DNA of 64,000 nt from Rouxiella sp. S1S-2 (GCF_009208105.1 NZ_WFKL01000001.1:1488001-1552000); one strand, 5' to 3'. Counted from the first letter of the stretch, positions 54,480-63,705 are shown. The notes: generated by a model from the letters alone, not told the origin. Program-made: numbers and translations.

Positions 54480-55847
54480 ATGACAACAATTTCTCAAACA
54501 GTACCTGGGACTGCTGAAAAATCAGCAATTCGTAAAATTTGTTTGCGCCTGGTTCCTTTCGTGGCGCTGATGTTCTTTATTAACTTCCTCGACCGTACCG
54601 CTATCTCTTTCGCTGGCCCCAATGGGATGATTAGCGATTTAGGCATTCAGGTGGCCCAGTTTGGGCTAGCGTCGGGTGTTTTCTTTGTCGGCTACATTTT
54701 GCTGGAAGTCCCGAGCAACCTGGCACTGCATCGCTACGGCGCACGCCGCTGGCTGGCGCGTATCATGGTCTCGTGGGGCATTGTGTCGCTGCTGTTTACT
54801 TGGGTTAGCAGCGTGCAAGGGCTTTATGGTCTGCGTTTGCTGTTAGGCGTGGCCGAAGCAGGTTTCTTCCCTGGCGCCATTTTCTTCCTCAGCGCATGGG
54901 TGCCGGCACGCTATCGCAGCAAGATTCTCGCGCTGTTCTATCTTGCCCAGCCGTTGACCGTAGTATTTGGCGCACCGCTGGCCGCGTGGTTTATTAACCA
55001 GCACGGGCTGTTCGGCCTTGAGGGCTGGCGCGTGATGTTCCTCGGCGTATCGATCCCGGCGATTCTGGTGGGGATTGCTGCCTGGTTCTATTTGGTTGAT
55101 AAACCTAAAGATGCTAAATGGCTGACAACAGAAGAGCGCGTTTGGCTCGAGACTGAACTTGAAAAAGAAGAGTCGAGCAAGAAAACCCCTCACGGCCATC
55201 ACGGGCTGAGAGCGGCATTTGCCAGCGGTCGCGTATGGATGCTGTGCATGATCTATTTCGGTTTCGTCTATGGCCTGTATGCATTGGCGTTCTTCCTGCC
55301 GACCATTATCGGCGGATTCCAGCAGCAGTTTGGCGTCACTTTCAGCGTGCTGCAAAAAGGGCTGATCACCGGTATTCCTTATTTGGTAGCCGCGGTAGTG
55401 ATGTTCTTCTGGTCGCGTGATGCTTCAAAACGTGGTTGCAAAACCTGGCATATCGCACTGCCTGCACTGGTGGGCGGGGTTAGCGTACCGCTGGCGCTGT
55501 ATATGGATTCGCCAGCCGCCACCATTGCCGTCATCACTATTACCGCCTGTTCAATTTTCGCCGCGCTGCCGAATTTCTGGACGCTGCCCACGCAGTTCCT
55601 TTCCGGGGCTTCTGCCGCCGCTGCAGTTGCGCTGATTAACACCCTCGGCAACGTGGCGGGTTTCTCGGCCGGTTATGTCACCGGTGCACTGCACGATGCC
55701 ACCTCGAGTTATACGGTTCCGATGATGGTCGTTGGCGGATTTATGCTGCTTTCGGCTCTGTTGATGGTGCTGCTGCGTGCAACTCAGCGACCGGCCAAGC
55801 CTGTGTCATCAACCCTTAAAGACTCGCATTCCGCTAAAGCTGTCTAG
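54480..55847 (+). CDS. MFS transporter, anion:cation symporter family
   Basis: 455-residue inner-membrane transporter with 12 helices. FINFLDRTAISFAGPNGM in helix 1, the loop RYGARRWLARIMVSWGIVS, and LLGVAEAGFFPGAIFFLSAWVP belong to the ACS family (ExuT, GudP, tartrate and phthalate permeases), which carry sugar acids and other organic anions. That predicts an acidic substrate such as D-apionate for this island, rather than a neutral polyol. ATG 54480 follows TAGGAG by seven bases. Its stop codon overlaps the ribosome binding site of the next gene, so translation is likely coupled. Confidence 0.85.
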   Translation: MTTISQTVPGTAEKSAIRKICLRLVPFVALMFFINFLDRTAISFAGPNGMISDLGIQVAQFGLASGVFFVGYILLEVPSNLALHRYGARRWLARIMVSWGIVSLLFTWVSSVQGLYGLRLLLGVAEAGFFPGAIFFLSAWVPARYRSKILALFYLAQPLTVVFGAPLAAWFINQHGLFGLEGWRVMFLGVSIPAILVGIAAWFYLVDKPKDAKWLTTEERVWLETELEKEESSKKTPHGHHGLRAAFASGRVWMLCMIYFGFVYGLYALAFFLPTIIGGFQQQFGVTFSVLQKGLITGIPYLVAAVVMFFWSRDASKRGCKTWHIALPALVGGVSVPLALYMDSPAATIAVITITACSIFAALPNFWTLPTQFLSGASAAAAVALINTLGNVAGFSAGYVTGALHDATSSYTVPMMVVGGFMLLSALLMVLLRATQRPAKPVSSTLKDSHSAKAV

Positions 55848-55857
55848 GAGTAGTGAA

Positions 55858-57618
55858 ATGACCTATTTATTCAATAAACCCTCGGCGTTTGCCAATGAGC
55901 TGATCGAAGGATTCGTTGCGGCGCATGCCGCTAAAGTTCGGCAGGTGCCGGGTGGTGTGGTGAGAAGTACGCGCAGTCAGCCCGGCAGCGTTGCCGTAGT
56001 GATTGGCGGTGGCTCGGGTCATTATCCTGCCTTTGCCGGGCTGGTTGGGCAGGGGATGGCGCACGGTGCGGCGATGGGGAATCTGTTTGCCTCGCCGTCC
56101 GCCCAGCAGATTTGTTCAGTGGCGCGTGCGGCCAACAACGGCGGCGGCGTGCTGTTGACCTTCGGCAACTATGCCGGTGATGTGCTGCACTTTGGCCTGG
56201 CGCGAGATCGCCTGATTTCAGAAGGCATTCCGTGTGAAACTGTGTTGGTTACCGATGACATCTCCAGCGCCAGCAAGGCCGAGCGTGAAAAAAGACGCGG
56301 CGTAGCCGGTGACCTAGTGGTATTCAAAGCGGCTTCAGTTGCTGCTGAGCAGGGTCTTTCATTAGAAGAGGTTACGCGCATTGCCCGCCTTGCCAACCAG
56401 CGTATTCGCTCGTTTGGCGTCGCCTTCAGCGGCTGTACTTTGCCGGGTGCCGACCATCCTTTATTTAGCGTGCCGCAGGGTAAAATGGCGCTGGGTATGG
56501 GCATTCACGGCGAACCGGGAATTGGTGAGTCAGACATTCCTACCGCTGACGAACTGGCTGAAGTGCTGGTCAAAAGTCTGCTTGATGAATTGCCAGACGA
56601 CATTGCCAGCGCCAAGGGCCAGCGGGTTGGCGTGATCCTTAACGGTCTCGGTTCGGTGAAGTACGAAGAGCTGTTCGTGGTTTATCGCCGCATTGCCCAA
56701 CTGCTGGATGAAGCAGGAATTGTTGCGGTCGATGCGGAAGTTGGCGAATTTGTGACTAGCTTTAATATGGCGGGGGCATCCTTAACGCTGTTCTGGCTGG
56801 ACGACGAGCTAGAAGCGCTGTGGCGTGCACCGGCCGATGCGCCAGCCTTCCGCAAAGGGTCGGTGATTGCTGCCGAGCCGCTTGAGGCGCAAAAGATTGT
56901 TGAAACGGCGGCGGTGAGCGTGCCACCTTCCAGCGAAGCATCGAAGAAAGCAGCACAGTGTTTGGTTGGCGTATTGAATACTTTGGCGCAGACCGTAGTA
57001 ACCCACGCCGACGAGCTGGGGCGTATCGATGCCGTTGCCGGAGACGGTGACCATGGAATCGGCATGGAGCGCGGTGCGCTGGCGGCGGCGGAAAAAGCTG
57101 CCGAAATGCAGCTGCGCGGTGCGGGTGCGGGCACATTATTGCAGCATTCCGCCGATGCCTGGGCCGACCGCGCCGGAGGAACCTCGGGGGCGCTGTGGGG
57201 AATGGCACTTAACGCGCTGGGCACGGTGATTGGCGATGAAAAATATCCCGATGCGCACACTGTCGCCGAAGGCGTAAGCAAGGCGAAAGACGGCATCATG
57301 CACTTTGGTAAAGCCAAGGTCGGCGATAAAACGCTGGTCGACGTGCTGGTTCCGTTTAGCGATACCTTAAGCGCCTGCGTTCAGCGCGGCGACAGTTTTG
57401 GTGCTGCGTGGCAGCATGCGGCGCAGGAGGCCGACGTTCAGGCGAAAGCGACCGCCCATCTGCGCCCTAAAGTGGGCCGTGCCAGACCGTTGGCAGAAAA
57501 GAGTTTAGGGACTCCGGATGCCGGTGCCGTGTCGCTGGCGCTGATTGTTAATGCACTGCTGCCGCTGTTTGCTGATAAAACCGGCGACGGTGTAAAACCA
57601 CGTGAGGAAAAAGTGTGA
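55858..57618 (+). CDS. Fused DhaK-DhaL kinase, L-erythrulose kinase type (LerK-like)
   Basis: ATP-dependent dihydroxyacetone-kinase-family enzyme, 586 residues. DhaK domain (about 1-330): GGGSGH at 50-55 and His217 in GMGIHGEPGIGE, which binds the ketose carbonyl covalently in the family. After a linker rich in proline and serine, the DhaL domain (about 370-580) has the Mg-nucleotide motif AGDGDHGIGMERG and RAGGTSGALWG. Single-chain ATP-dependent forms include Citrobacter DhaK and the erythrulose kinases DerK and LerK. In this cluster I infer phosphorylation of L-erythrulose to L-erythrulose-1-P. TAGGAG lies seven bases before ATG 55858; the frame is open upstream into the transporter. Confidence 0.85.
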   Translation: MTYLFNKPSAFANELIEGFVAAHAAKVRQVPGGVVRSTRSQPGSVAVVIGGGSGHYPAFAGLVGQGMAHGAAMGNLFASPSAQQICSVARAANNGGGVLLTFGNYAGDVLHFGLARDRLISEGIPCETVLVTDDISSASKAEREKRRGVAGDLVVFKAASVAAEQGLSLEEVTRIARLANQRIRSFGVAFSGCTLPGADHPLFSVPQGKMALGMGIHGEPGIGESDIPTADELAEVLVKSLLDELPDDIASAKGQRVGVILNGLGSVKYEELFVVYRRIAQLLDEAGIVAVDAEVGEFVTSFNMAGASLTLFWLDDELEALWRAPADAPAFRKGSVIAAEPLEAQKIVETAAVSVPPSSEASKKAAQCLVGVLNTLAQTVVTHADELGRIDAVAGDGDHGIGMERGALAAAEKAAEMQLRGAGAGTLLQHSADAWADRAGGTSGALWGMALNALGTVIGDEKYPDAHTVAEGVSKAKDGIMHFGKAKVGDKTLVDVLVPFSDTLSACVQRGDSFGAAWQHAAQEADVQAKATAHLRPKVGRARPLAEKSLGTPDAGAVSLALIVNALLPLFADKTGDGVKPREEKV

Positions 57619-58406
57619 TGAAACCGCAACTGACGCTGGGGGTGAGCCTCAAAATGTATTTCGGCTATCAGCAGACGCTCGAATGGTCACGTCAGATAGC
57701 CGAAATTGTCAGCCACCATCCGGCGACGCGCGACGGGCAGGTTGAGCTGTTCGTGTTTCCTTCTCTACCCGCTATTGCCGGTACGCTCGAAGCTTTTCGC
57801 GACACGCCGGTGAGGGTGGGGGCGCAAAACATGTTTTGGGAAGACACCGGTGCCTATACCGGTGAAGTGAGTGGGGCAATGTTGCATGAGATGGGCTGTG
57901 GCTATGTCGAAATTGGGCACGCCGAGCGCCGCCGCTATTTTGCCGAGACCGATCGACAAATTGCCGATAAAACCACCGCCGCGTTGCGCAACCAACTGAT
58001 ACCGGTTATCTGCATGGGTGAGGCCGAACGCTGCTCTGCCGCCGAGGCGATTGAGCAGGCGGTTGAACAGGCCCATCAGGCGCTGGGACCGGCTGAAAAA
58101 CTCGGGCTGAACGGTGATGCCATTCTGGCCTATGAACCGCAGTGGGCGATCGGTGCTAAAGAACCGGCTTCGGCCGAGTTTATCGGTGAGGTGTGTCAAG
58201 GCTTGGCCGAACGATTGACCCGCGATGCCAGCGGCGCGCGTCGGGTTATTTATGGCGGCAGTGCTGGACCGGGCCTACTTTCACAGCTTGGGCACCGCAG
58301 CGGCGGACTGTTCCTCGGGCGGTTTTCACATCAGCCTGCGGCCTACAAAGCCATCCTCGATGAAGCTTTCACGCTGTTAAACGCCTCGACTAAAGGGAAC
58401 GGATAA
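57618..58406 (+). CDS. Triosephosphate-isomerase-like L-erythrulose-1-phosphate isomerase (LerI/EryH type)
   Basis: TIM-fold protein, 262 residues. The catalytic set is intact: Lys12 (VSLKMYFG in place of the usual NWKMN), His101 (EIGHAERRRYF) and Glu173 (LAYEPQWAIGA), with the phosphate loop YGGSAGPG. The altered active-site entry SLKMYF and context point to the LerI/EryH group, which interconverts L-erythrulose-1-P and D-erythrulose-4-P, rather than housekeeping TpiA. ATG 57618 overlaps the kinase stop by one base (TGATG), with GAGGAA eight bases upstream; a GTG three bases earlier is an alternative. It overlaps the next gene in TAATG. Confidence 0.85.
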   Translation: MKPQLTLGVSLKMYFGYQQTLEWSRQIAEIVSHHPATRDGQVELFVFPSLPAIAGTLEAFRDTPVRVGAQNMFWEDTGAYTGEVSGAMLHEMGCGYVEIGHAERRRYFAETDRQIADKTTAALRNQLIPVICMGEAERCSAAEAIEQAVEQAHQALGPAEKLGLNGDAILAYEPQWAIGAKEPASAEFIGEVCQGLAERLTRDASGARRVIYGGSAGPGLLSQLGHRSGGLFLGRFSHQPAAYKAILDEAFTLLNASTKGNG

Positions 58407-59206
58407 TGGCGATTGGACTGAGTACTTACGCCTATTTTTGGCGACATTCAGACCGTGTTCCCGTCCCGATGGGGCTAGATGCGATGCTCGAACAAACTGC
58501 CGAGCTGGGCGGTCAGGTTTTTCAAATTTGCGATTATCCCAAAATTGAAAAACTGTCGGCAGAAAGCCTGGAAAAACTGAGACAGCGTGCCGAATCGCTT
58601 GGCGTGGTGCTAGAGCTGGGAACGCGCGGTCTGAAAGCGGATCACCTCGGGCTGTATTTAAATCTGGCTAAATCGCTGGACGCCAAAATTCTGCGCTCAA
58701 TGTTTAACAGCCCGGATTTGCGTCCGACGATTGCTCAGGCGCAGCAGCAGCTGTCGCAGATTTTGCCGGATTTCGAGCGCAGCGAAGTGGCGCTGTGTAT
58801 CGAAACCTATGAACAGGTTCCTACCGCCAGCAATCTTGAGGTGGTGAAACACTTCAACTCACCGTGGCTGGGCATTTGTCTCGACCCAGCCAACTGCGTG
58901 GCGGCACTGGAAGCACCGAAAGAGGTGATTACCCTGACCACGCCCTATGTGCTGAATCTGCACGTTAAAGACTTTGCCTTTTCCCGTCGTGACGGCTGGG
59001 TGGGCTTTACCTTTGCCGGCTGTCCGCTGGGTGAAGGATTGCTGGATTACGACGCGATGATTGCTGAGGTGAACCCCCAGTCGCGCGGCATTAACCAGAT
59101 TATTGAGCATTGGTTGCCGTGGCAGGAAGATGCCGACGCAACCTGTGCGATGGAAGACGCGTGGACGCGTCACAACCTCGATTACCTGCTGTCGCGAAAT
59201 GCATAG
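58406..59206 (+). CDS. Xylose-isomerase-fold protein: 3-oxo-isoapionate decarboxylase (OiaC) or tetrulose-phosphate racemase (EryC) candidate
   Basis: 266-residue AP-endonuclease-2/xylose isomerase-like TIM barrel. Likely metal-site residues are in LCIETYEQVPT (Glu), WLGICLDPANCVAAL (Asp), VLNLHVKDFAF (His) and INQIIEHWLPWQED (Glu). Two functions are known for this fold in such clusters: EryC, racemising tetrulose-4-P in erythritol catabolism, and OiaC, decarboxylating 3-oxo-isoapionate to L-erythrulose. The next gene resembles ApnO, the producer of 3-oxo-isoapionate, and eryA/eryB are absent, so I favour OiaC. One-base overlap with the preceding gene. Confidence 0.72.
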   Translation: MAIGLSTYAYFWRHSDRVPVPMGLDAMLEQTAELGGQVFQICDYPKIEKLSAESLEKLRQRAESLGVVLELGTRGLKADHLGLYLNLAKSLDAKILRSMFNSPDLRPTIAQAQQQLSQILPDFERSEVALCIETYEQVPTASNLEVVKHFNSPWLGICLDPANCVAALEAPKEVITLTTPYVLNLHVKDFAFSRRDGWVGFTFAGCPLGEGLLDYDAMIAEVNPQSRGINQIIEHWLPWQEDADATCAMEDAWTRHNLDYLLSRNA

Positions 59207-59285
59207 CGCATCGGCAGGCAGGTTATCGATTACCCCTTCTTTTAAGTACAACTTTGAATTTTAAATATTAAGTGAGGAACACATC

Positions 59286-60143
59286 ATGACGACAACATTG
59301 AAAACAATTACTGTACTGGGTGCCGGTGGTAAAATGGGCATGCGTATTTCTGCCAATTTCCAGAATAGCGATTATCAGGTGTTCTACTGCGAGAATTCTC
59401 CGCGCGCGCAGGAGCAGGTTGCCGCACAGGGTCGTGAAATATCGGATGCCGACACTGTTGTGCCGCACAGCGACGTGGTTATTCTTGCCGTGCCTGATAT
59501 TGCACTCGGTGCCGTTTCTACCGCCATCGTGCCGAAAATGAAAGCGGGTGCTGTTCTGTTGACGCTGGACCCTGCGGCGGCCTACGCTAACCTGATTTCT
59601 CAGCGTGATGACATTAAGTATGCGGTGGCGCATCCTTGTCATCCGTCAGTGTTTCTTGAGCGTTATACCAAAGAAGAGCACGCCGATGCCTTTGGCGGCA
59701 TTGCGGCTATTCAGCACGTTGCGGCTTCCTATGAGCAGGGCAGCGATGCCGATCGCACTGAATTAGCTAAAGTGGTCAGCGTAATGTACGGTCCGGTTGA
59801 GCAGGTGCATTGGGTGAGCGTTAAACAGCTGGCCTATCTTGAGCCGACGCTGGTCGAAACCGTGGCCTGCATGGTCGGTTCTTTCATGAAAGAGGCACTC
59901 GACGAAACCGTTAAGTCCTGCGGCGTACCGGAAGAAGCGGCTAAAGCCATGCTCTACGGCCATATTCAAATTGCGCTGGCCGTCGCATTCCGCAGCACGA
60001 ATCCTTTCTCTGATGCCTGTATGATTGCGATGGAGTATGGTCGTGAAAAAATTATTAAAGAGGACTGGAAGCAGATCTTCGAGGAAAAAGAGCTGGATAT
60101 TGTGATTGCCCGCATGTTGAAAATTGATGCCATAAAACGCTAA
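59286..60143 (+). CDS. NAD(P)-binding oxidoreductase resembling D-apionate oxidoisomerase (ApnO)
   Basis: 285-residue protein with an N-terminal Rossmann fold (ITVLGAGGKMGMR, GAGGKMG at 12-18; VVILAVPDIALGAV near 70) and an all-helical 6-phosphogluconate-dehydrogenase-like C-terminal domain with VKQLAYLEPTLVETVACMVGSFMKEALDE. Proteins of this type include ApnO, which oxidises D-apionate with migration of the hydroxymethyl group to give 3-oxo-isoapionate. Assignment rests on architecture and on neighbours that would process the product; it is not certain from sequence alone. GAGGA lies nine bases before the ATG. 79 bases separate it from the preceding gene, with a T/A-rich stretch but no terminator, so it probably belongs to the same operon. 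Confidence 0.72.
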   Translation: MTTTLKTITVLGAGGKMGMRISANFQNSDYQVFYCENSPRAQEQVAAQGREISDADTVVPHSDVVILAVPDIALGAVSTAIVPKMKAGAVLLTLDPAAAYANLISQRDDIKYAVAHPCHPSVFLERYTKEEHADAFGGIAAIQHVAASYEQGSDADRTELAKVVSVMYGPVEQVHWVSVKQLAYLEPTLVETVACMVGSFMKEALDETVKSCGVPEEAAKAMLYGHIQIALAVAFRSTNPFSDACMIAMEYGREKIIKEDWKQIFEEKELDIVIARMLKIDAIKR

Positions 60144-60160
60144 TTTAGCACGCAGCAGCA

Positions 60161-60191
60161 GGTGGCGCAGGCCCACGAGGTTTGCGCCACC
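60161..60191 (+). terminator. Stem-loop at the end of the island operon
   Basis: GGTGGCGCA (60161-60169) and TGCGCCACC (60183-60191) form a perfect 9-bp stem, followed by TTCACTTTCCC. It separates the catabolic genes from the regulator gene; termination may be partial. Confidence 0.65.
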
Positions 60192-60303
60192 TTCACTTTC
60201 CCGCCCCGTGATCTTTTTCCCGTCTCGTCGATGCCCTGCTGTAGTCAAGTTTCCCTGATTAGCGTATAAAAAGGCAGAATTTGCCAGGAGAATTGAGCCC
60301 CGG

Positions 60304-61266
60304 ATGGAAAAGCAAACTGTCATTCAAGATAACGAACTGCTGACTGAGATTGCCGTCGCTTACTATCAGGACGAAATTACTCAGGAAGAAATCGCAAAAA
60401 AATTTGGTATTTCGCGGATTAAAGTCGGGCGCTTGCTCAAGCGAGCCAAGGAAGAGGGCATTGTTGAGATAAACGTGCGCTACCATCCGGTATTCAGCAC
60501 TCGTCTCGAACAGCAGATGATGGAACGCTTTGCGATAAAACGTGCACTGATTGCCCTCGACCATCAGGACGAAGAGGAGCAGCGTCGCCAAGTCGCAGCA
60601 CTGGTTTCCAACTATCTGGCCTCTACGCTAAAAGACAATACCGTGGTCACCGTCGGGCAGGGCCGCAATGTGGCGGCCATCGCCGACCATCCGGGCAGTA
60701 TGCCGGAACGCCAGTGCAAATTTATTTGTGGCATCGGCGGCACCCACCGCCCCGGTGATTCGATTAATGCTGATCACATCAGCCGTCGTTTGGCCAAGAA
60801 GTTTGGCGGCATCAGCGAAACGCTTTACGCCCCAGCCTACGTTGAGGAGAAGTCCCAGCGTGAGGCGTTTATGCGCAATGGCACCATTAACGAAACGCTC
60901 GACCGCGCGCGCAAGGCAGACATCGCACTGGTGGGCATCGGTGACATGAACGAAAACAGCTACATGGTCAAGCTGGGCTGGTTCACTCCGCATGAAATTA
61001 TCGACGCCAACCTCAATCAAGGTGTGATCGGCGACGTGGCAGGTTATGACTTTTTCAACGCGCAAGGTCAGCACGTTGATACAGTGATGAACGAACGGGT
61101 GATTGGCCTGAGCATTGACGAGCTGCGACAAATACCCTGCGTGATAGCCATCGCCGCTGAGAACACCAAGGCGCTGGCCATTCTCGGGGCGCTGCGCACC
61201 GGCGCGATTGATATTATCGCCACCACGGCGCTGAATATCCGCACCATTTTGAACATGTCGCAATAG
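60304..61266 (+). CDS. SorC-family transcriptional regulator of the island (EryD-like)
   Basis: 320-residue SorC/DeoR-type regulator. The helix-turn-helix is at about 22-55 (YQDEITQEEIAKKFGISRIKVGRLLKRAKEEGIV), followed by a sugar-binding domain with VTVGQGRNVAAIAD (phosphate-binding-like loop) and RTGAIDIIATTALNIRTIL at the end. EryD of Brucella is in this family and responds to erythritol. The effector here is probably a pathway intermediate such as a tetrulose phosphate (inference). It has its own promoter region: AAGGCAG and TATAAA near 60267-60273, and CCAGGAG before the start. The repeated motifs at 54095-54121 and 54272-54304 are the best candidate operators. Confidence 0.88.
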   Translation: MEKQTVIQDNELLTEIAVAYYQDEITQEEIAKKFGISRIKVGRLLKRAKEEGIVEINVRYHPVFSTRLEQQMMERFAIKRALIALDHQDEEEQRRQVAALVSNYLASTLKDNTVVTVGQGRNVAAIADHPGSMPERQCKFICGIGGTHRPGDSINADHISRRLAKKFGGISETLYAPAYVEEKSQREAFMRNGTINETLDRARKADIALVGIGDMNENSYMVKLGWFTPHEIIDANLNQGVIGDVAGYDFFNAQGQHVDTVMNERVIGLSIDELRQIPCVIAIAAENTKALAILGALRTGAIDIIATTALNIRTILNMSQ

Positions 61267-61299
61267 TCCTTTAAAGGCGTCGAAATAGTCCTTCCCGCA

Positions 61300-61329
61300 T
61301 TGCCCGAGTCCTTCGGGCAAGCTGTTTTT
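61300..61329 (+). terminator. Terminator of the regulator gene
   Basis: TTGCCCGA and TCGGGCAA form an 8-bp stem with a five-base loop, followed by GCTGTTTTTC. Confidence 0.85.
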
Positions 61330-61425
61330 CCGCTTTTCGAGCCGCTTCAAGGTTTGTCTTTTTGAGCTCCTTATACTGGTTAACTGGAATTTCTCAGTCA
61401 GTGCCAACATTAAAAGGAACCGATA

Positions 61426-63705
61426 ATGGACGATCAATTGAAGCAGAGTGCGCTCGATTTTCATGAGTTTCCCGTTCCCGGTAAAATTCAGGTCTCCCCC
61501 ACCAAGCCGCTGGCAACTCAACGTGACCTCGCGCTGGCCTATTCACCCGGCGTGGCGGCACCCTGTCTTGAAATCGAAAAAGACCCCCTTGCTGCCTACA
61601 AATACACCGCAAAAGGCAATTTGGTGGGGGTGATTTCTAACGGTACCGCGGTGTTGGGACTGGGTAACATTGGCGCACTGGCCGGCAAGCCGGTAATGGA
61701 AGGCAAGGGCGTGCTCTTCAAAAAGTTTGCCGGCATCGACGTGTTTGATATCGAAATTGATCAGAATGACCCCGACAAGCTGATTGAGGCGATTGCCTCG
61801 CTGGAGCCGACGTTCGGCGGTATTAATCTGGAGGATATCAAGGCGCCTGAGTGTTTTTACATCGAGAAAAAGCTGCGCGAGCGCATGAAAATTCCGGTAT
61901 TCCACGACGATCAGCACGGTACGGCGATTATCTGCACCGCAGCGGTGCTTAACGGCCTGCGTATCGTCGAGAAAAATATTGCCGAGGTTCGCCTGGTGGT
62001 GTCGGGCGCCGGTGCCTCGGCGATTGCCTGCCTGAATCTGCTGGTGGCGCTTGGCCTTAAACGCGAAAATATCACCGCCTGCGACTCACGTGGTGTGATT
62101 TATAAAGGCCGTGAAGAGAACATGGCCGAGACCAAAGCCGCCTACGCGATTGACGACAACGGACAGCGCAGCCTGGGCGACGCCATTCCCGGGGCGGATA
62201 TCTTTCTTGGTTGCTCAGGTCCCGGCGTGCTCACCCAGCCGATGGTGAAAGCGATGGGCCGCAGCCCACTGATTCTGGCTCTGGCCAATCCCGAGCCGGA
62301 AATTTTGCCACCGCTGGCAAAAGAGGTGCGTCCTGACGCTATTATTTGCACCGGCCGCTCTGATTATCCTAATCAGGTCAACAACGTACTGTGTTTCCCG
62401 TTCATCTTTCGCGGTGCGCTCGACGTAGGTGCTACTACCATTAATGAAGAGATGAAGCTGGCCTGCGTACACGCCATTGCCGACCTGGCGCTGGCCGAGC
62501 AAAACGACGTGGTGGCGTCGGCCTATGGTGAAGAAGAGCTGTCTTTTGGCCCGGAGTATCTGATACCTAAACCTTTTGATCCGCGCCTGATTGTGAACAT
62601 TGCGCCAGCGGTAGCTAAGGCGGCGATGGACTCCGGCGTGGCGACTCGGCCGATTACCGACTTTGACGCCTACAGAGAAAAGCTCTCCGAGTTTGTCTAT
62701 AAAACCAACCTGTTTATGAAGCCGATTTTTTCGCAGGCTAAAAAAGAGGCCAAAAAAGTGGTGCTGGCAGAAGGAGAAGAGGCGAGGGTGCTGCATGCCA
62801 CGCAGGAGATTATTTCACTCGGACTGGCTAAGCCAATTCTGGTGGGCAGGCCCGGCGTAATTGATATGCGCATTAAAAAGTTGGGACTGCAAATTGAAGC
62901 TGGCCGAGATTTTGACGTGGTAAACAACGAATCCGATCCGCGTTTTAATGAATACTGGAGCGAGTATTACCAATTGATGAAACGACGCGGGGTGTCACAG
63001 GAGCAGGCGCGACGAGCTGTTATCGGTAATCCCACGCTGATCGCCGCCATTATGCTGCTGCGCGGAGAGGCCGATGCGATGATTTGTGGCACCATTGGTA
63101 CCTATCACGAGCATTACGAGGTGGTAGAAAAAGTGTTTGGTTTTCGCGAGGGCGTGCGCGTGGCGGGAGCAATGAATGCGCTGCTCTTGCCGAGCGGTAA
63201 TACATTCATCACCGATACTTATGTGAATGAAGACCCCACCGCCGAGCAATTGGCCGAGATAACCCTGCTGGCGGCTGAAACCGTGCGGCGATTTGGTATT
63301 GAGCCTAAGGTCGCGCTGCTGTCGCACTCAAGTTTTGGCACCTCAGACGGGCAAACGGCGCGCAAGATGCGTAAAACGCTGGAGCAGGTTAACAAGCTCG
63401 CGCCAGAGCTGGAAATTGACGGAGAAATGCATGGCGACGCGGCGCTGGTTGAAAGCATCCGCCATGACCTGATGCCAGACAGTCCGCTAAAAGGCTCGGC
63501 TAACATTCTGGTTATGCCCAATATGGAGTCGGCACGAATCAGCTATAACCTGCTGCGCGTCACCAGTTCTGAGGGGGTCACTGTGGGGCCGGTACTGATG
63601 GGCGTCGCGAAGCCGGTGCATATTTTAACGCCCATCGCCTCGGTAAGACGAATTGTTAATATGGTTGCACTGGCCGTGGTTGAGGCGCAGGCCGAGCCGC
63701 TGTAA
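61426..63705 (+). CDS. maeB: NADP-dependent malic enzyme MaeB
   Basis: 759-residue enzyme making pyruvate, CO2 and NADPH from malate. The N-terminal malic-enzyme part (about 1-425) contains [16 protein letters not shown], the catalytic-Lys/metal region [21 protein letters not shown] and the NADP fold [21 protein letters not shown]. The C-terminal part (about 430-759) is a phosphotransacetylase-like regulatory domain. AAAAGGAACC precedes the ATG. In E. coli maeB follows talA directly; here the island at 53.5-61.3 kb separates them. Confidence 0.97.
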   Translation: MDDQLKQSALDFHEFPVPGKIQVSPTKPLATQRDLALAYSPGVAAPCLEIEKDPLAAYKYTAKGNLVGVISNGTAVLGLGNIGALAGKPVMEGKGVLFKKFAGIDVFDIEIDQNDPDKLIEAIASLEPTFGGINLEDIKAPECFYIEKKLRERMKIPVFHDDQHGTAIICTAAVLNGLRIVEKNIAEVRLVVSGAGASAIACLNLLVALGLKRENITACDSRGVIYKGREENMAETKAAYAIDDNGQRSLGDAIPGADIFLGCSGPGVLTQPMVKAMGRSPLILALANPEPEILPPLAKEVRPDAIICTGRSDYPNQVNNVLCFPFIFRGALDVGATTINEEMKLACVHAIADLALAEQNDVVASAYGEEELSFGPEYLIPKPFDPRLIVNIAPAVAKAAMDSGVATRPITDFDAYREKLSEFVYKTNLFMKPIFSQAKKEAKKVVLAEGEEARVLHATQEIISLGLAKPILVGRPGVIDMRIKKLGLQIEAGRDFDVVNNESDPRFNEYWSEYYQLMKRRGVSQEQARRAVIGNPTLIAAIMLLRGEADAMICGTIGTYHEHYEVVEKVFGFREGVRVAGAMNALLLPSGNTFITDTYVNEDPTAEQLAEITLLAAETVRRFGIEPKVALLSHSSFGTSDGQTARKMRKTLEQVNKLAPELEIDGEMHGDAALVESIRHDLMPDSPLKGSANILVMPNMESARISYNLLRVTSSEGVTVGPVLMGVAKPVHILTPIASVRRIVNMVALAVVEAQAEPL

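Noticed and set aside
53507..61266. Reading the island as an erythritol (ery) operon
   Set aside because: EryA-type kinase and EryB-type dehydrogenase are absent, and the carrier belongs to a sugar-acid family, so erythritol is a less likely substrate.
60628..61521. 297-codon antisense frame across the regulator gene and maeB start
   Set aside because: Opposes two well-supported genes and spans their terminator; no homologue recognised.
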